From contig JAFLEA010000004.1 in the NCBI GenBank assembly GCA_017302035.1, positions 1-64,000 of the forward strand: 64,000 bases of DNA, in the 5' to 3' direction. This document shows, piece by piece, positions 18,534 to 28,566 of this stretch (its first letter is position 1; each line of letters starts with the position of its first letter). A model generated the notes under the pieces. That model was not told where the DNA came from. It made no database searches and was given only the letters and a program-made list of their open reading frames with translations. The position numbers and the translations under genes are program-made. The stretch comes from Lysobacterales bacterium. Its GTDB lineage: Bacteria > Pseudomonadota > Gammaproteobacteria > Xanthomonadales > Xanthomonadaceae.

Positions 18534-20333
18534 TCAGGGCGAAGCGGGCGCCGCGTGCCGCACCGCTCCGGGCACCACGCGCTCCACCCGCCCGCTGCCC
18601 ACGGAATTGCGCGGATCGGTGCCGGCTTCCAGCACGTTGCCGCGGCGGTCCCACAGCACCGTCTGCATGTTGCCCCAGACATGGCTGGAGGCACGGCCGC
18701 TCACGCTGTCCTCGGGCAGGCTCAGGGTGTGCCCCATCGCCCGCAGCCGCGCGGCGACCTGCGGCGTGAACGCGCCGGTTTCGGCGCCGACCACGTCCGG
18801 CCACCACTGGTGGTGGTAGCGCGGCAGCGCAGCGGCCTGCTGCGCATCCAGCCCGTCGGCGAAGCCGAGCGCGCCGAGCAGCACCATGGTGATGATGCGG
18901 CTGCCGCCGGGCGTGCCCAGCACCGCGACCTTGTCCGGCGAGACCATGAAGGTCGGGGTCATCGAACTGAGCGGACGCTTGCCCGGCTCCGGCGCGTTGG
19001 CCTCGAAGCCCATCACCCCGAAGGCGTTGGGCTGGCCGGGCACCAGCGCGAAGTCGTCCATCTCGTTGTTGAGCACCACCCCGGTGCCCGGCGGAACCAG
19101 GCCCGAGCCGAACAGCAGGTTCACCGTCTGGGTGACCGCGGCGCGGTTGCCGTCGGCGTCGACCACCGAGAAGTGGGTGGTCTCCTCGTCCTCCAGCGGT
19201 ACCGCCCTGCCCGGCAGCATGTCGCTGGGCGTGGCCTTGTCCGGGTTGATGGTCGCGCGCAGGCCGGCGGCGTAGTACGGGCTGGTCAGCACCTCCACCG
19301 GCACGTGGACGAAGTCCGGATCGCCCAGGTAGAAGGTGCGGTCGCGGAACGCGCGGCGCATGGATTCGATGGTCAGGTGCGCGCGCAGGGCCGGATCCAT
19401 GGCCGCCAGGTCCCAGCCGGCCAGGATCTGCATCATCTGCGCCAGCGCCACGCCGCCGGAGGACGGCGGCGGCGCGGTCGTCACTTCCCAGCCGCGGTAC
19501 TTGAAGCGCAGCGGTTCGCGTTCGCGCACACGGTAGGCCGCCAGTTCCGCGGCCGTCCATTGGCCGCCCTCGGCGCGCACGCCGGCCACCAGCTTCTCCG
19601 CCACCGGACCACGGTAGAAACCATCGAAACCCTGGGTCGCGATCGCTTCCAGGGTCCGCGCCAGGTCGGGCTGCTTCAGCAACTGGCCCTCCTTCGGCGG
19701 ACCGCCGTCGGCGAGAAACACCGCGCGGGTGCCGGGGAAACGCTCCATCACTTCGCGGCGTGCGGCGTAGCCGCGCTCCAGCCGCGCATAGACCGGAAAA
19801 CCGTCGCGGGCCAGGCGGATCGCCGGAGCCAGGCTCTCGGACAGCGGCAGGCGGCCGTATTTTCCGGCCACGTGCACCAGCGCCGCGGGCAGGCCGGGAA
19901 TGCCCGCCGCCCACGCACCGTCCTGGGCCAGCGATGCATCCAGCTTGCCCTCGGCGGTGCGGTAGCGTTCGCTGCTGGCGGCGGCCGGCGCGGCCTCGCG
20001 CGCGTCCACGAACACGTCGCGACCGTCGGCGGCCTGGTGCAGCAGGAAGAACCCGCCGCCGCCGAGTCCGGAACTGATCGGCTCGACCACCGACAACGCC
20101 GCCGACACCGCGACCGCGGCATCGAAGGCGTTGCCGCCCTTCTCCAGCACTTCGAAGCCGGCATCGGTGGCCAGACGGTGGGCACTGGCGATGGCGGCCT
20201 GGCCGGGAGCCGGGGCCAGGCGCTCGCCGCCGTCGGCGGCGGGCGCCGCGGATGCGGCCAGGACCAGGCCCGGCAACAGCAGCAGCAACCCCAGCAGTCG
20301 CGCCAGCGACGGGTGCGGCAACGGACGGTTCAT
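18534..20333 (-). CDS. ggt: gamma-glutamyltransferase, periplasmic
   Basis: Hydrolyses or transpeptidates gamma-glutamyl compounds such as glutathione. The 599-aa proenzyme has a signal peptide (LLGLLLLLPGLVLAASA). The autocleavage site is in EETTHFSVVDADGN, where Thr385 would be the N-terminal nucleophile of the small subunit. Large-subunit blocks are GGNAFDAAVA and SGLGGGGFFLLH, and the oxyanion motif is LGTPGGSRI. ATG at 20333 overlaps the ferredoxin stop as ATGA, so translation is probably coupled. Confidence 0.95.
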   Translation of the reverse strand: MNRPLPHPSLARLLGLLLLLPGLVLAASAAPAADGGERLAPAPGQAAIASAHRLATDAGFEVLEKGGNAFDAAVAVSAALSVVEPISSGLGGGGFFLLHQAADGRDVFVDAREAAPAAASSERYRTAEGKLDASLAQDGAWAAGIPGLPAALVHVAGKYGRLPLSESLAPAIRLARDGFPVYARLERGYAARREVMERFPGTRAVFLADGGPPKEGQLLKQPDLARTLEAIATQGFDGFYRGPVAEKLVAGVRAEGGQWTAAELAAYRVREREPLRFKYRGWEVTTAPPPSSGGVALAQMMQILAGWDLAAMDPALRAHLTIESMRRAFRDRTFYLGDPDFVHVPVEVLTSPYYAAGLRATINPDKATPSDMLPGRAVPLEDEETTHFSVVDADGNRAAVTQTVNLLFGSGLVPPGTGVVLNNEMDDFALVPGQPNAFGVMGFEANAPEPGKRPLSSMTPTFMVSPDKVAVLGTPGGSRIITMVLLGALGFADGLDAQQAAALPRYHHQWWPDVVGAETGAFTPQVAARLRAMGHTLSLPEDSVSGRASSHVWGNMQTVLWDRRGNVLEAGTDPRNSVGSGRVERVVPGAVRHAAPASP

Positions 20334-20608
20334 CGGGCCTCCGGTTCGTATGTCTCGGGATGTTCGCGTTCGAGCCGGCGCAGCTTGGCCAGCAAAGCTT
20401 CCTGGCTCTCGGGGTATTCCGGGTCCGGGTCGATGCACTCGACCGGGCACACCACCACGCATTGCGGTTCGTCGAAATGACCGACGCATTCGGTGCAGCG
20501 CGCCGGATCGATCACGTAGATCGTCTCGCCCATGGCAATGGCCTGGTTGGGGCAGGCCGGCTCGCAGACATCGCAGTTGACGCAGAGCTGGTTGATCTTG
20601 AGGGACAT
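20330..20608 (-). CDS. YfhL-type 2[4Fe-4S] ferredoxin
   Basis: A 92-aa ferredoxin with two clusters of the 2[4Fe-4S] Alvin type: CVNCDVCEPACP near the N-terminus, and CTECVGHFDEPQCVVVCPVEC with the characteristic insertion. Cytosolic electron carrier. Its stop overlaps the ggt start by 4 bp, and it lies downstream of the lipoprotein and coaD genes on the same strand. Confidence 0.95.
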   Translation of the reverse strand: MSLKINQLCVNCDVCEPACPNQAIAMGETIYVIDPARCTECVGHFDEPQCVVVCPVECIDPDPEYPESQEALLAKLRRLEREHPETYEPEAR

Positions 20609-20681
20609 CGCGGCGGTTCAGGGGCCAGGCCCCGCGTGCCCGCAAAGGCCCGGCCGCCAGCGGCGGCCGGGCGCGGGAAGG

Positions 20682-21185
20682 TCACTTGGCTTCGACGAAG
20701 ACGTACTCGGCGCCGGTCGGCGACAGCGCCGCCTGCACGCGCGGATTGTCGGCCGCCTCGCCGATGAACAGGATGCGCACGCCCTTCATGGTGTCGGGCG
20801 GCACTTCCTTGAAGGCGATCTCGATCAGTTCGGCCATCTTCGCCGAGGCCGGGGAGCCGAAGGCCAGCAGGTTGCCCTTCTGCACGCCACGGGCCATGGC
20901 CAGCTTGGCCGCGTCGACCTGGCGCTCGTACTTGGCCGCGAACTCCGGGTCGGATTCCGGCGGCAGGTAGTACAGGAACGGATTGTTGGTGATGGTGCCC
21001 ATGTTCTCCTGCACCACCGCCGGCAGGTACGCCTTCCAGCCGGCGTCGTCGTCCTTGGCCGGGGCGACCAGCGCCTTGGCCTCGGCCGCCTGGTTGGCTA
21101 CCGGCGCCTCCTTCTTGCAGGCGGTCAGCGCCAGCGGCGAGACCAGCAGGCTGGCGAGCAGAAGCGATCGCATCGTCTTGTTCAT
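20682..21185 (-). CDS. conserved lipoprotein of unknown function
   Basis: A 167-aa lipoprotein: signal peptide SLLLASLLVSPLALTAC with cysteine at the cleavage site, then a KKEAPVANQA linker. A ~130-aa soluble domain with motifs NPFLYYLPPESDPEF and GNLLAFGSPASAKMAELIEIAF follows. I do not recognise a named domain. A GGAGG ribosome binding site precedes ATG at 21185. It lies between coaD and the ferredoxin gene. Confidence 0.8.
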   Translation of the reverse strand: MNKTMRSLLLASLLVSPLALTACKKEAPVANQAAEAKALVAPAKDDDAGWKAYLPAVVQENMGTITNNPFLYYLPPESDPEFAAKYERQVDAAKLAMARGVQKGNLLAFGSPASAKMAELIEIAFKEVPPDTMKGVRILFIGEAADNPRVQAALSPTGAEYVFVEAK

Positions 21186-21243
21186 CGGGAACCTCCGGTA
21201 GTTGCGTGGATCGTTGGCTGGATTGTTGCTGGAAACAGGGTTC

Positions 21244-22442
<1,199 letters not shown>

Positions 22443-22499
22443 CGGATGGCCATGGGGCGCAGTGCTAGCATGGCGCGCATTCTCCGACATCCGCAGGCA

Positions 22500-23663
22500 A
22501 TGGTCAGTTTCTTCCGCCGCAAGAAGCCGCAGGACGCGCCTCCCGCCGCCGCAATCCCGCCGGCGCCCGCCGGCGTGGCCATGGAAACCGCGATCCCGGT
22601 GGACGAAGCCTCCGGCGCGGTGCGGGTGGAAGCGAGCGTGGTCGGGCAGGTTCCGGGGGAGTGGACCGCCGAGACCCTGACCGGCACCGACGCGGGGACC
22701 GTGGCCGACACCGGCACCGCGATCCAGCCGGCCGCCGCACCCGGCAAGCCGGGCTGGCGCGAGCGCCTGCGCAACAGTGCCTTCGCCCGCGGCCTCGGCG
22801 GCCTGTTCTCGCGCAACCCGAAACTCGACGACGACCTGCTCGACGAGATCGAAACCGCGCTGCTGACCGCCGACGTCGGCGTGGCCGCGACCACCGCGCT
22901 GGTGGACGGCCTGCGCAAGCGGATGAAGGCGCGCGAGTTCGCCGACGCCCACGCCCTGCTGGCCGCGCTGCGCGCCGAACTGGTGGCGATGCTGGCGCCG
23001 GTGGCGCAGCCGCTGACCATCGACCCCGCCGCCCGCCCCTTCGTGCTGCTGACCGTGGGCGTCAACGGCGTCGGCAAGACCACCACCATCGGCAAGCTCG
23101 CGCGCCGCTTCAAGGATGAGGGACGCAATCTCATGCTCGCCGCCGGCGACACCTTCCGCGCCGCCGCGGTGGCCCAGTTGCAGGCCTGGGGCGAACGCAA
23201 CGGGGTAACCGTGATCGCCCAGGGCCAGAACGCCGACCCGGCCTCGGTCGCGTTCGACGCCCTGCAGGCGGCCAGGGCGCGCGGCACCGAAGTGCTGATC
23301 GCCGACACCGCCGGCCGCCTGCACACCCAGACCGGGCTGATGAACGAATTGGGCAAGATCAAGCGCGTGTTGCAGAAGCTGGACCCGTCCGCGCCGCATG
23401 AGGTGTTGATGGTGATCGACGGCACCACCGGGCAGAACGCGCTGAGCCAGTTGCGCCAGTTCCATGCCGCGGTCGGCGTCACCGGGCTGGTGGTGACCAA
23501 GCTCGACGGCACTGCCAAGGGCGGCGTGGTGTTCGCCCTGGCGCGCGAATTCGGCATCCCGATCCGCTTCGCCGGCATCGGCGAGCGCCCGGAGGACCTG
23601 CGCGTGTTCGACGCCGAAGCCTTCGTCGACGCGCTGCTGCCGGAAGCGCTGGGCGGCGGCTGA
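22500..23663 (+). CDS. ftsY: signal recognition particle receptor
   Basis: SRP-receptor GTPase that docks ribosome-SRP complexes at the inner membrane. The 387-aa product has a basic start (MVSFFRRKKP), a variable acidic/Pro-Ala A domain (to ~85), an N domain, and the GTPase G domain with P-loop GVNGVGKTTT (187-196). Further motifs are AAGDTFRAAAV, DTAGR, TKLDGTAKGG and GIGERPEDLRVF. The A domain is short, as is usual in Xanthomonadaceae. mutY begins 3 bp after its stop. Confidence 0.97.
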   Translation: MVSFFRRKKPQDAPPAAAIPPAPAGVAMETAIPVDEASGAVRVEASVVGQVPGEWTAETLTGTDAGTVADTGTAIQPAAAPGKPGWRERLRNSAFARGLGGLFSRNPKLDDDLLDEIETALLTADVGVAATTALVDGLRKRMKAREFADAHALLAALRAELVAMLAPVAQPLTIDPAARPFVLLTVGVNGVGKTTTIGKLARRFKDEGRNLMLAAGDTFRAAAVAQLQAWGERNGVTVIAQGQNADPASVAFDALQAARARGTEVLIADTAGRLHTQTGLMNELGKIKRVLQKLDPSAPHEVLMVIDGTTGQNALSQLRQFHAAVGVTGLVVTKLDGTAKGGVVFALAREFGIPIRFAGIGERPEDLRVFDAEAFVDALLPEALGGG

Positions 23664-23665
23664 GC

Positions 23666-24847
23666 ATGGCGGGCGCATCGCGCGGCCGCACCGGACCCGA
23701 TACGGCGGTGCCATCGGATCGGCCTCCGGCGCAAACGGCGCGGCGGCGCCGGTCCGTCGCACCCGCAGCCGCCGAGCCATGCGCCGGCATCGCGCCATCG
23801 ACCCGCGATTTCGCCGCCCGTCTGCTGGCCTGGTTCGACCGCCACGGCCGCCACGACCTGCCCTGGCAGCACCCGCGCACGCCTTACCGGGTGTGGCTGT
23901 CGGAAGTGATGCTGCAGCAGACCCAGGTCGCCACCGTCATTCCCTATTTCCAGCGTTTCGTCGCGCGCTTCCCCACCCTGCCCGACCTGGCCGCCGGCTC
24001 CACCGACGAGGTCATGGCGCATTGGGCCGGCCTGGGCTACTACGCCCGCGCGCGCAACCTGCACGCGGCGGCCAGACGCTGCGTGGCTCTGCATGGCGGC
24101 GAACTGCCGCGTGGTCTCGATCCCCTGCTCTCGCTTCCTGGGATCGGCCGCAGCACCGCGGGCGCGATCCTGGCCCAGGCCTGGGGCGAGCCCTTCCCGA
24201 TCCTGGACGGCAACGTCAAGCGGGTGCTCGCCCGCTGGCACGGCATCGATGGCTGGCCCGGCGTACCGGCGGTCGAGAAACGGCTGTGGACCGTGGCCGA
24301 AGCGCACCTGGCCGAAGTCCCCGCCGCACGCATGGCCGACTACACCCAGGCACAGATGGACTTCGGCGCGACCCAGTGCACCCGTTCGGCGCCGGCCTGC
24401 CTGACCTGCCCGCTGGGCGCAGGCTGCATCGCCCTGCGCGAGGGACTGGTCGACGCGCTGCCCACGCCGCGCCCCGGCAAGCGCCTGCCCGAGCGCGAGG
24501 CGCTGGCCCTGCTGCTGGAAAACGCCCGCGGCGAACTGCTGCTGCAACGCCGCCCGCCGGTCGGGATCTGGGCTTCGCTGTGGACCCTGCCGCAGGCCGA
24601 CTCCGACGCCCAACTGCGCGAGTGGTTTGCCGGCGAAGTGGACGGCGACTACGACGCGGCCGAAGCGATGCCGCCGATCGTCCACGCCTTCAGCCACTAC
24701 CGCCTGCACCTGCAGCCGCTGCGCCTGCGCATGGTCGCGCCACGCCCCGGCGTAGGCGACAATGCGGATCTGCGCTGGGTCGGACGCGCCGAACTGGCCT
24801 CGCTGGGCCTGCCGGCGCCGATCCGCCGCCTGCTCGACTCCCTCTGA
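23666..24847 (+). CDS. mutY: A/G-specific adenine glycosylase
   Basis: Removes adenine mispaired with 8-oxoguanine. The 393-aa protein has the HhH-GPD region (LPGIGRSTAGAIL), catalytic Asp181 in ILDGNVKRV, and a 4Fe-4S site of C-x6-C-x2-C-x5-C (CTRSAPACLTCPLGAGC). A C-terminal NUDIX-like domain recognises the oxidised guanine. The first ~45 residues (Arg/Pro/Ala-rich) precede the usual start near FAARLLAWFDRHGRHDLPW. No other ATG start is available, so this is either a real extension or a GTG start at 23708. Cotranscribed with ftsY and yggX. Confidence 0.95.
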   Translation: MAGASRGRTGPDTAVPSDRPPAQTARRRRSVAPAAAEPCAGIAPSTRDFAARLLAWFDRHGRHDLPWQHPRTPYRVWLSEVMLQQTQVATVIPYFQRFVARFPTLPDLAAGSTDEVMAHWAGLGYYARARNLHAAARRCVALHGGELPRGLDPLLSLPGIGRSTAGAILAQAWGEPFPILDGNVKRVLARWHGIDGWPGVPAVEKRLWTVAEAHLAEVPAARMADYTQAQMDFGATQCTRSAPACLTCPLGAGCIALREGLVDALPTPRPGKRLPEREALALLLENARGELLLQRRPPVGIWASLWTLPQADSDAQLREWFAGEVDGDYDAAEAMPPIVHAFSHYRLHLQPLRLRMVAPRPGVGDNADLRWVGRAELASLGLPAPIRRLLDSL

Positions 24848-24859
24848 ACCGCGCACGCC

Positions 24860-25132
24860 ATGTCCCGCACCGTCTTCTGCCAGTACCAGCAACGCGAAGC
24901 CGAAGGCCTGGACTTCGCCCCCTGGCCGGGCGAACTGGGCCAGCGCATCCTCGCCGGCATCGGCAAGCCCGCCTGGGCCGCATGGCTGGCGCACCAGACC
25001 ATGCTGATCAACGAGAACCGGCTCTCCCCGCGCGACCCCAAGCATCGCGCGTTCCTGCAGGGCGAACTGGAGAAGTTCCTGTTCGGCAGTGGCGCCGACA
25101 AGCCAGCCGGCTACGTGCCGCCGCAGGCTTGA
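24860..25132 (+). CDS. yggX: YggX family Fe(2+)-trafficking/oxidative-damage protection protein
   Basis: A 90-aa protein starting [27 protein letters not shown], with the single conserved cysteine (Cys7) and the LINENRLSP and FLFG motifs of YggX. In enterobacteria it protects labile Fe-S clusters, for example that of MutY, which makes the mutY-yggX pairing (12 bp apart) functionally sensible. It is the last chromosomal gene before the integrated element. Confidence 0.96.
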   Translation: MSRTVFCQYQQREAEGLDFAPWPGELGQRILAGIGKPAWAAWLAHQTMLINENRLSPRDPKHRAFLQGELEKFLFGSGADKPAGYVPPQA

Positions 25133-25211
25133 GCCCACCCGTCCGTGGCCCCTGGGGATTGAAAGCCCCGTGGCAGTGGCCCGGCCGCCACACCGGGCCA
25201 GCCCCGTGACC

Positions 25212-25244
25212 AAAGAAAAAGGGCCTGCATTCCTGCAGGCCCTG
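25212..25244 (-). terminator. original tRNA-Phe terminator, now separated from its gene
   Basis: Perfect 10-bp stem AGGGCCTGCA / TGCAGGCCCT with a 4-nt loop, followed on the minus strand by TTTTTCTTTGG. It lies just beyond the left att repeat, which is the old tRNA 3' half. It was presumably the tRNA-Phe terminator before integration. It may also stop transcription from yggX. Confidence 0.8.
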
Positions 25245-25266
25245 CATGTTTCGTCGACCACGAATG

Positions 25267-25313
25267 AATGGTGGCCGGGGACGGAATCGAACCGCCGACA
25301 CGGGGATTTTCAA
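25267..25313 (-). repeat. att site distal to the integrase (old tRNA-Phe 3' half)
   Basis: 47 bp identical to 29816-29862, covering the tRNA-Phe 3' half from the anticodon loop through the acceptor stem and CCA. It is not a functional tRNA: the sequence beyond 25313 does not continue into the 5' half. It marks the displaced 3' end of the original gene. Confidence 0.95.
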
Positions 25314-25458
25314 GGCACACACCTCGGCCTGACTTGTTAAATAAAATCAGCCACTTAGCGCGCTTGCCGCCCATGTTTTTGGCAACTCAATGCATCGACG
25401 TTTCGGTTTCACTCAAGGCGCACTACCGATAAGTTGCCCAGCCACCGCGGCGGCGGCC

Positions 25459-26898
25459 TCATCGTTTGCTAGCGGACTTCTGGACATTGCCATCGATGAT
25501 CACGAACTCCGAAGGCTTAAGTCCTTCCGCTAGCACAGCAGAGCGAGCTTCGCTTAGCTTCCCCATCTTCTTTGAGGTTAGGCCACCCACGTCGATAATC
25601 ACGTAGTAGGCGAGCAGAGTGCCCTCAGAATTGCGATAAGCATCCAATTGCTTGGTGTAGCCATCCACAAGCTTGGGATTGGATGATCGCTTTAGTTCAA
25701 TAAGAACCTTGGCGCTGGCACCACTCGACACCTTGAAGTCCACCGGACCTGCCCCACCGTCTGATTCCGGCGAAATATCCAGATCATTGGCTTCGCAGTA
25801 CGACAAAGCAACGGCATAGAAAAGACGCTGCATGGCCTTCTCCATCCGAGCATGCTCATGCCTGTCGTCCCAAAGCTCCTTCCACAGCCCCCGGTCCTCA
25901 ATGAGTTCTTTGAACTTATCGATTATTGCCCGAGCGACTTCGTCAACCTCTTTCTGGCCAAGCTTCTTGCCCGAATAAAGCTTTAGATCGAGAGGGACTT
26001 CCTTTGCGATAGATCTTCGGATATTTGCCGGATAAATCTCACCGCGATGATCATTGTCAACGTCGTAGGACTCATCAGCTGCGTTCCGAAGTACTTCAAG
26101 CAGAGTCTCGAAGGACTTCTTACTTCGCATAGCGTTTCGACGAATCTCGTCTTTGTCCTTTCGAGTCTTCGCTTTCCATATCTCTCCGATATTAGCGTTG
26201 ACACGATCACGCAGGTCAGCCGTTTCCTTTGCAGCAGCCCCGACCGAGCTCCAGTCAGACGCAATCGGCAAGTCTCTGACGATGTCTTTGGGAACAAGCA
26301 GAACCGGCTCCGTCTCCTTCAGTGGATTTGGCGGAAGTTGATGGGTGGCTCCATTTAGGACGAATTCCTTGGTGCCGACACCGAGATCCTTACACTTCCG
26401 GCTCGTAAATTTCGCTAAACATTCGATGACAATGTTTGTCGTCATGTCGCTTATGCGGTCGGCTCCAACACCCTCCTCAAACAGAGCCAGGGCGACGAAG
26501 AGATTTGGGTTCTCGACGCCGAGGTCTACAACCTCCTTTGCTGTTGCGAGCATATTCCCCGCAAGCTTTTCCCCAAAGCCTGAGCCCCCTTCGCCAGATG
26601 AGTAACCAAGATGGGTGTAACCAACCTCATGAAACGAAATCTGCTTCTTGGCCGCTCGCCACGCGACGTCATCGATTTTTTTCGAGGCCGCCAACAACTC
26701 AATTATTTGGCCGAAACGTAGCTCGTATGCAGCCGTCGCGCAGTCGCGAAACTCCTTATCTGACGCTTCTGCCAAGAGCAGTGGATCTATGAAGAGGTTG
26801 GTGTCGCAATTTAGCGTTACGTCGATGGCGCCAGCTACAGTAATTGCGTCCTGATCTATCTCCCACATCATCGATAACGTCAGTGGTTCAACACCCAT
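25459..26898 (-). CDS. element cargo protein with PD-(D/E)XK nuclease-like C-terminal domain, function unknown
   Basis: A 479-aa soluble protein from ATG 26898, preceded by a purine-rich AGGGTGGGG; the frame extends to a GTG at 26928. The C-terminal ~120 residues contain a PD-(D/E)XK-like core: PVD with Asp387, then Glu401-x-Lys403 in KVLIELKRSS, on predicted beta strands. A YTKQLDAYRNS helix and the YYVIIDVGG strand follow. The N-terminal ~200 residues (LNCDTNLFIDPLLL, DLFVAL-like NLFVALALFEEGVGADRISDMTTNI) form a second domain I cannot name. A charged helical middle joins them. It is the only passenger gene of the element and divergent from rep. A defence nuclease is a reasonable guess, not a demonstrated function. 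Confidence 0.7.
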   Translation of the reverse strand: MGVEPLTLSMMWEIDQDAITVAGAIDVTLNCDTNLFIDPLLLAEASDKEFRDCATAAYELRFGQIIELLAASKKIDDVAWRAAKKQISFHEVGYTHLGYSSGEGGSGFGEKLAGNMLATAKEVVDLGVENPNLFVALALFEEGVGADRISDMTTNIVIECLAKFTSRKCKDLGVGTKEFVLNGATHQLPPNPLKETEPVLLVPKDIVRDLPIASDWSSVGAAAKETADLRDRVNANIGEIWKAKTRKDKDEIRRNAMRSKKSFETLLEVLRNAADESYDVDNDHRGEIYPANIRRSIAKEVPLDLKLYSGKKLGQKEVDEVARAIIDKFKELIEDRGLWKELWDDRHEHARMEKAMQRLFYAVALSYCEANDLDISPESDGGAGPVDFKVSSGASAKVLIELKRSSNPKLVDGYTKQLDAYRNSEGTLLAYYVIIDVGGLTSKKMGKLSEARSAVLAEGLKPSEFVIIDGNVQKSASKR

Positions 26899-27297
26899 AC
26901 CCCACCCTGTTGAAAGATTGCTGGGCACGATAGTCGCACACTATTGACAGTGCATGAATTATGCGGCAGGGTCTCCGGGCCGCAGTCGCTCTTTCCCAAC
27001 CTAGGTCGAATCCCCGCCAGCACTATCGGCGCGGGTTGTGCGCATCCAGACAAGACGAGATGAGCAGCCATACGACCAGATAGCCGCCAAGAATGCGCGG
27101 TCGCACCTGCCCCACGACGAGGGCCGAAGAGATAGGTGGACCGATAATGCGAGGGGTAGCGCGCGGCGCCCCAAACGTAGAGATTAGGCTCCTACACACA
27201 GAATTCATAAGCACACCACGCACGCAAGGGCATTGCCCGGGCGGCGTCGCCCTATGTGAAAAGCGGCCGTGGCTTCCCAAAACACTTGGAGGTCACC
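26899..27297. other. intergenic region between cargo and rep genes
   Basis: About 400 bp with no convincing gene. It separates two divergent genes, so it should hold both promoters. Small palindromes occur near the rep end: GGGCATTGCCC immediately followed by a GGGCG...CGCCC hairpin, about 27228-27252. A replication origin next to a Rep gene would be expected in this kind of element, but I cannot identify one. Confidence 0.4.
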
Positions 27298-28563
27298 ATG
27301 TCACCGCAACACAACGAACCCCTGTTTTCCGACGCTGCCGTTTCGACGGAGGCGCAGACGACTGCGCAGGAAGCGAACTCCGCCGGCACGGCGGAGCGCG
27401 CGCGCTGCGCTGCGGGTGCGCTACCCAGTATCACAGCACCCGCAAACTGCATTCGACCGTATCGGCACGGCGTAGACAGCCTGTATCTGTCCTTCCCCGG
27501 GGCCATCGAGCCCGAGCTGGCCGTCTGCCTGCAGGAGTGCAAGCTCAAGGCCCAGGACAGCAACGAGCACGTCATCGCCATGGCCGGCATCGGCATCGGG
27601 GACCATCAGTTCCTCGTCCTGCCGCGCGGTCGTGGGCGGTTCGCCTTCGTCCTTGAGGACAACTGGTTCTCCATCCAGCTGGCGAACGCTTCGGCCGGGC
27701 AGCTTCCGCTGGCGCTGGTACAGGTCCGGAGCGAGTACCTGACCGCTGTCGGCCCGGATGAGGCCATCCGGGTGATTTCCGGGCTGGTCGCCGGGATGGG
27801 CCGGGTGGACGGCCCGGGCCGGATCAGCCGCATCGACCTGTACGCCGATTTCGGGACTGCCTTCCCGCTCGCCGATTTCCCCGGCAGCCACTGGGTCAAG
27901 CGCAGCAAGAAGCGCTCGATCCATGAAGAGTGTGACGAGGTGACCGGCATCTCCTTCGGCAGTGGCAACGAGGTCAGTGCCCGGCTGTACGACAAGACCC
28001 GGGAGTTGCTGAAGTCTGGCAAGGACTACCTGAAGCCGCTTTGGGCCTCGGAAGGCTGGGACGGCCACAGCCAGGTCTGGCGGATGGAGTTCCAGATCCG
28101 GCGGGAAGGCCTGCCCGACCCCATGAAGGACGCGGCTGCGGCCTCGCTGGAGTTGTGCGGCAACCTCTGGCGCTACCTGTGCACGGACTGGCTGCGGCTG
28201 GCGGTGCCCTCGGACTCCGACGACACGCGCAGTCGCTGGCCCACCCATCCGCTCTGGGACGACCTGTCCCGGCTCTGGGACATCGACCCGGAAGCCCCGC
28301 CCCTGACCCGGGTCGAGAAAACCCGCGCACCGACCGACGACTACCTGTTCCGCGCCGGGATCGCCGGGCTGACCTCGTTCATGGCCCGGGAGGGCATCGA
28401 GGACGTGGGCGAAGGCCTCGGGGAATTCCTACACGCCTTGGAGGCCTACTACGACAATCCGGCCCGGCAAATTCCGGAGGGATTGCAGGAGTACGCCTAC
28501 CGCAAGTCGCGGCTGAAGGCCCGTCGCTACAACGTGCGGATGGATGCCCATGGACAGGACTAA
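27298..28563 (+). CDS. replication initiation protein (Rep_trans / phage Cf1-type)
   Basis: A 421-aa protein from ATG 27298, four bases after GGAGGT. It has the replication-initiation-factor pattern known from filamentous phages (Cf1/phiLf) and rolling-circle plasmids. HGVDSLYLSF lies at ~58-66, GRISRIDLYADF at ~174-185, and a G-S-G-N-E-V-S-A-R-LYDKTREL block at ~221-237. The QVWRMEFQIRREGL block follows. It would nick one strand at an element origin to start rolling-circle synthesis. The first 50 residues are Ala/Thr-rich and probably disordered. It is followed after 3 bp by the HTH gene and then the integrase, forming one operon. Confidence 0.85.
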   Translation: MSPQHNEPLFSDAAVSTEAQTTAQEANSAGTAERARCAAGALPSITAPANCIRPYRHGVDSLYLSFPGAIEPELAVCLQECKLKAQDSNEHVIAMAGIGIGDHQFLVLPRGRGRFAFVLEDNWFSIQLANASAGQLPLALVQVRSEYLTAVGPDEAIRVISGLVAGMGRVDGPGRISRIDLYADFGTAFPLADFPGSHWVKRSKKRSIHEECDEVTGISFGSGNEVSARLYDKTRELLKSGKDYLKPLWASEGWDGHSQVWRMEFQIRREGLPDPMKDAAAASLELCGNLWRYLCTDWLRLAVPSDSDDTRSRWPTHPLWDDLSRLWDIDPEAPPLTRVEKTRAPTDDYLFRAGIAGLTSFMAREGIEDVGEGLGEFLHALEAYYDNPARQIPEGLQEYAYRKSRLKARRYNVRMDAHGQD

Positions 28564-28566
28564 GCC

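Noticed and set aside
25267-25340. Second tRNA-Phe gene
   Set aside because: Only the 3' half matches; beyond the anticodon loop the sequence diverges and cannot form D-arm or acceptor pairing. It is an att remnant.
27023-27280. 85-aa minus-strand frame in the element intergenic region
   Set aside because: No ribosome binding site or recognisable domain, and it crosses the expected promoter region of rep.
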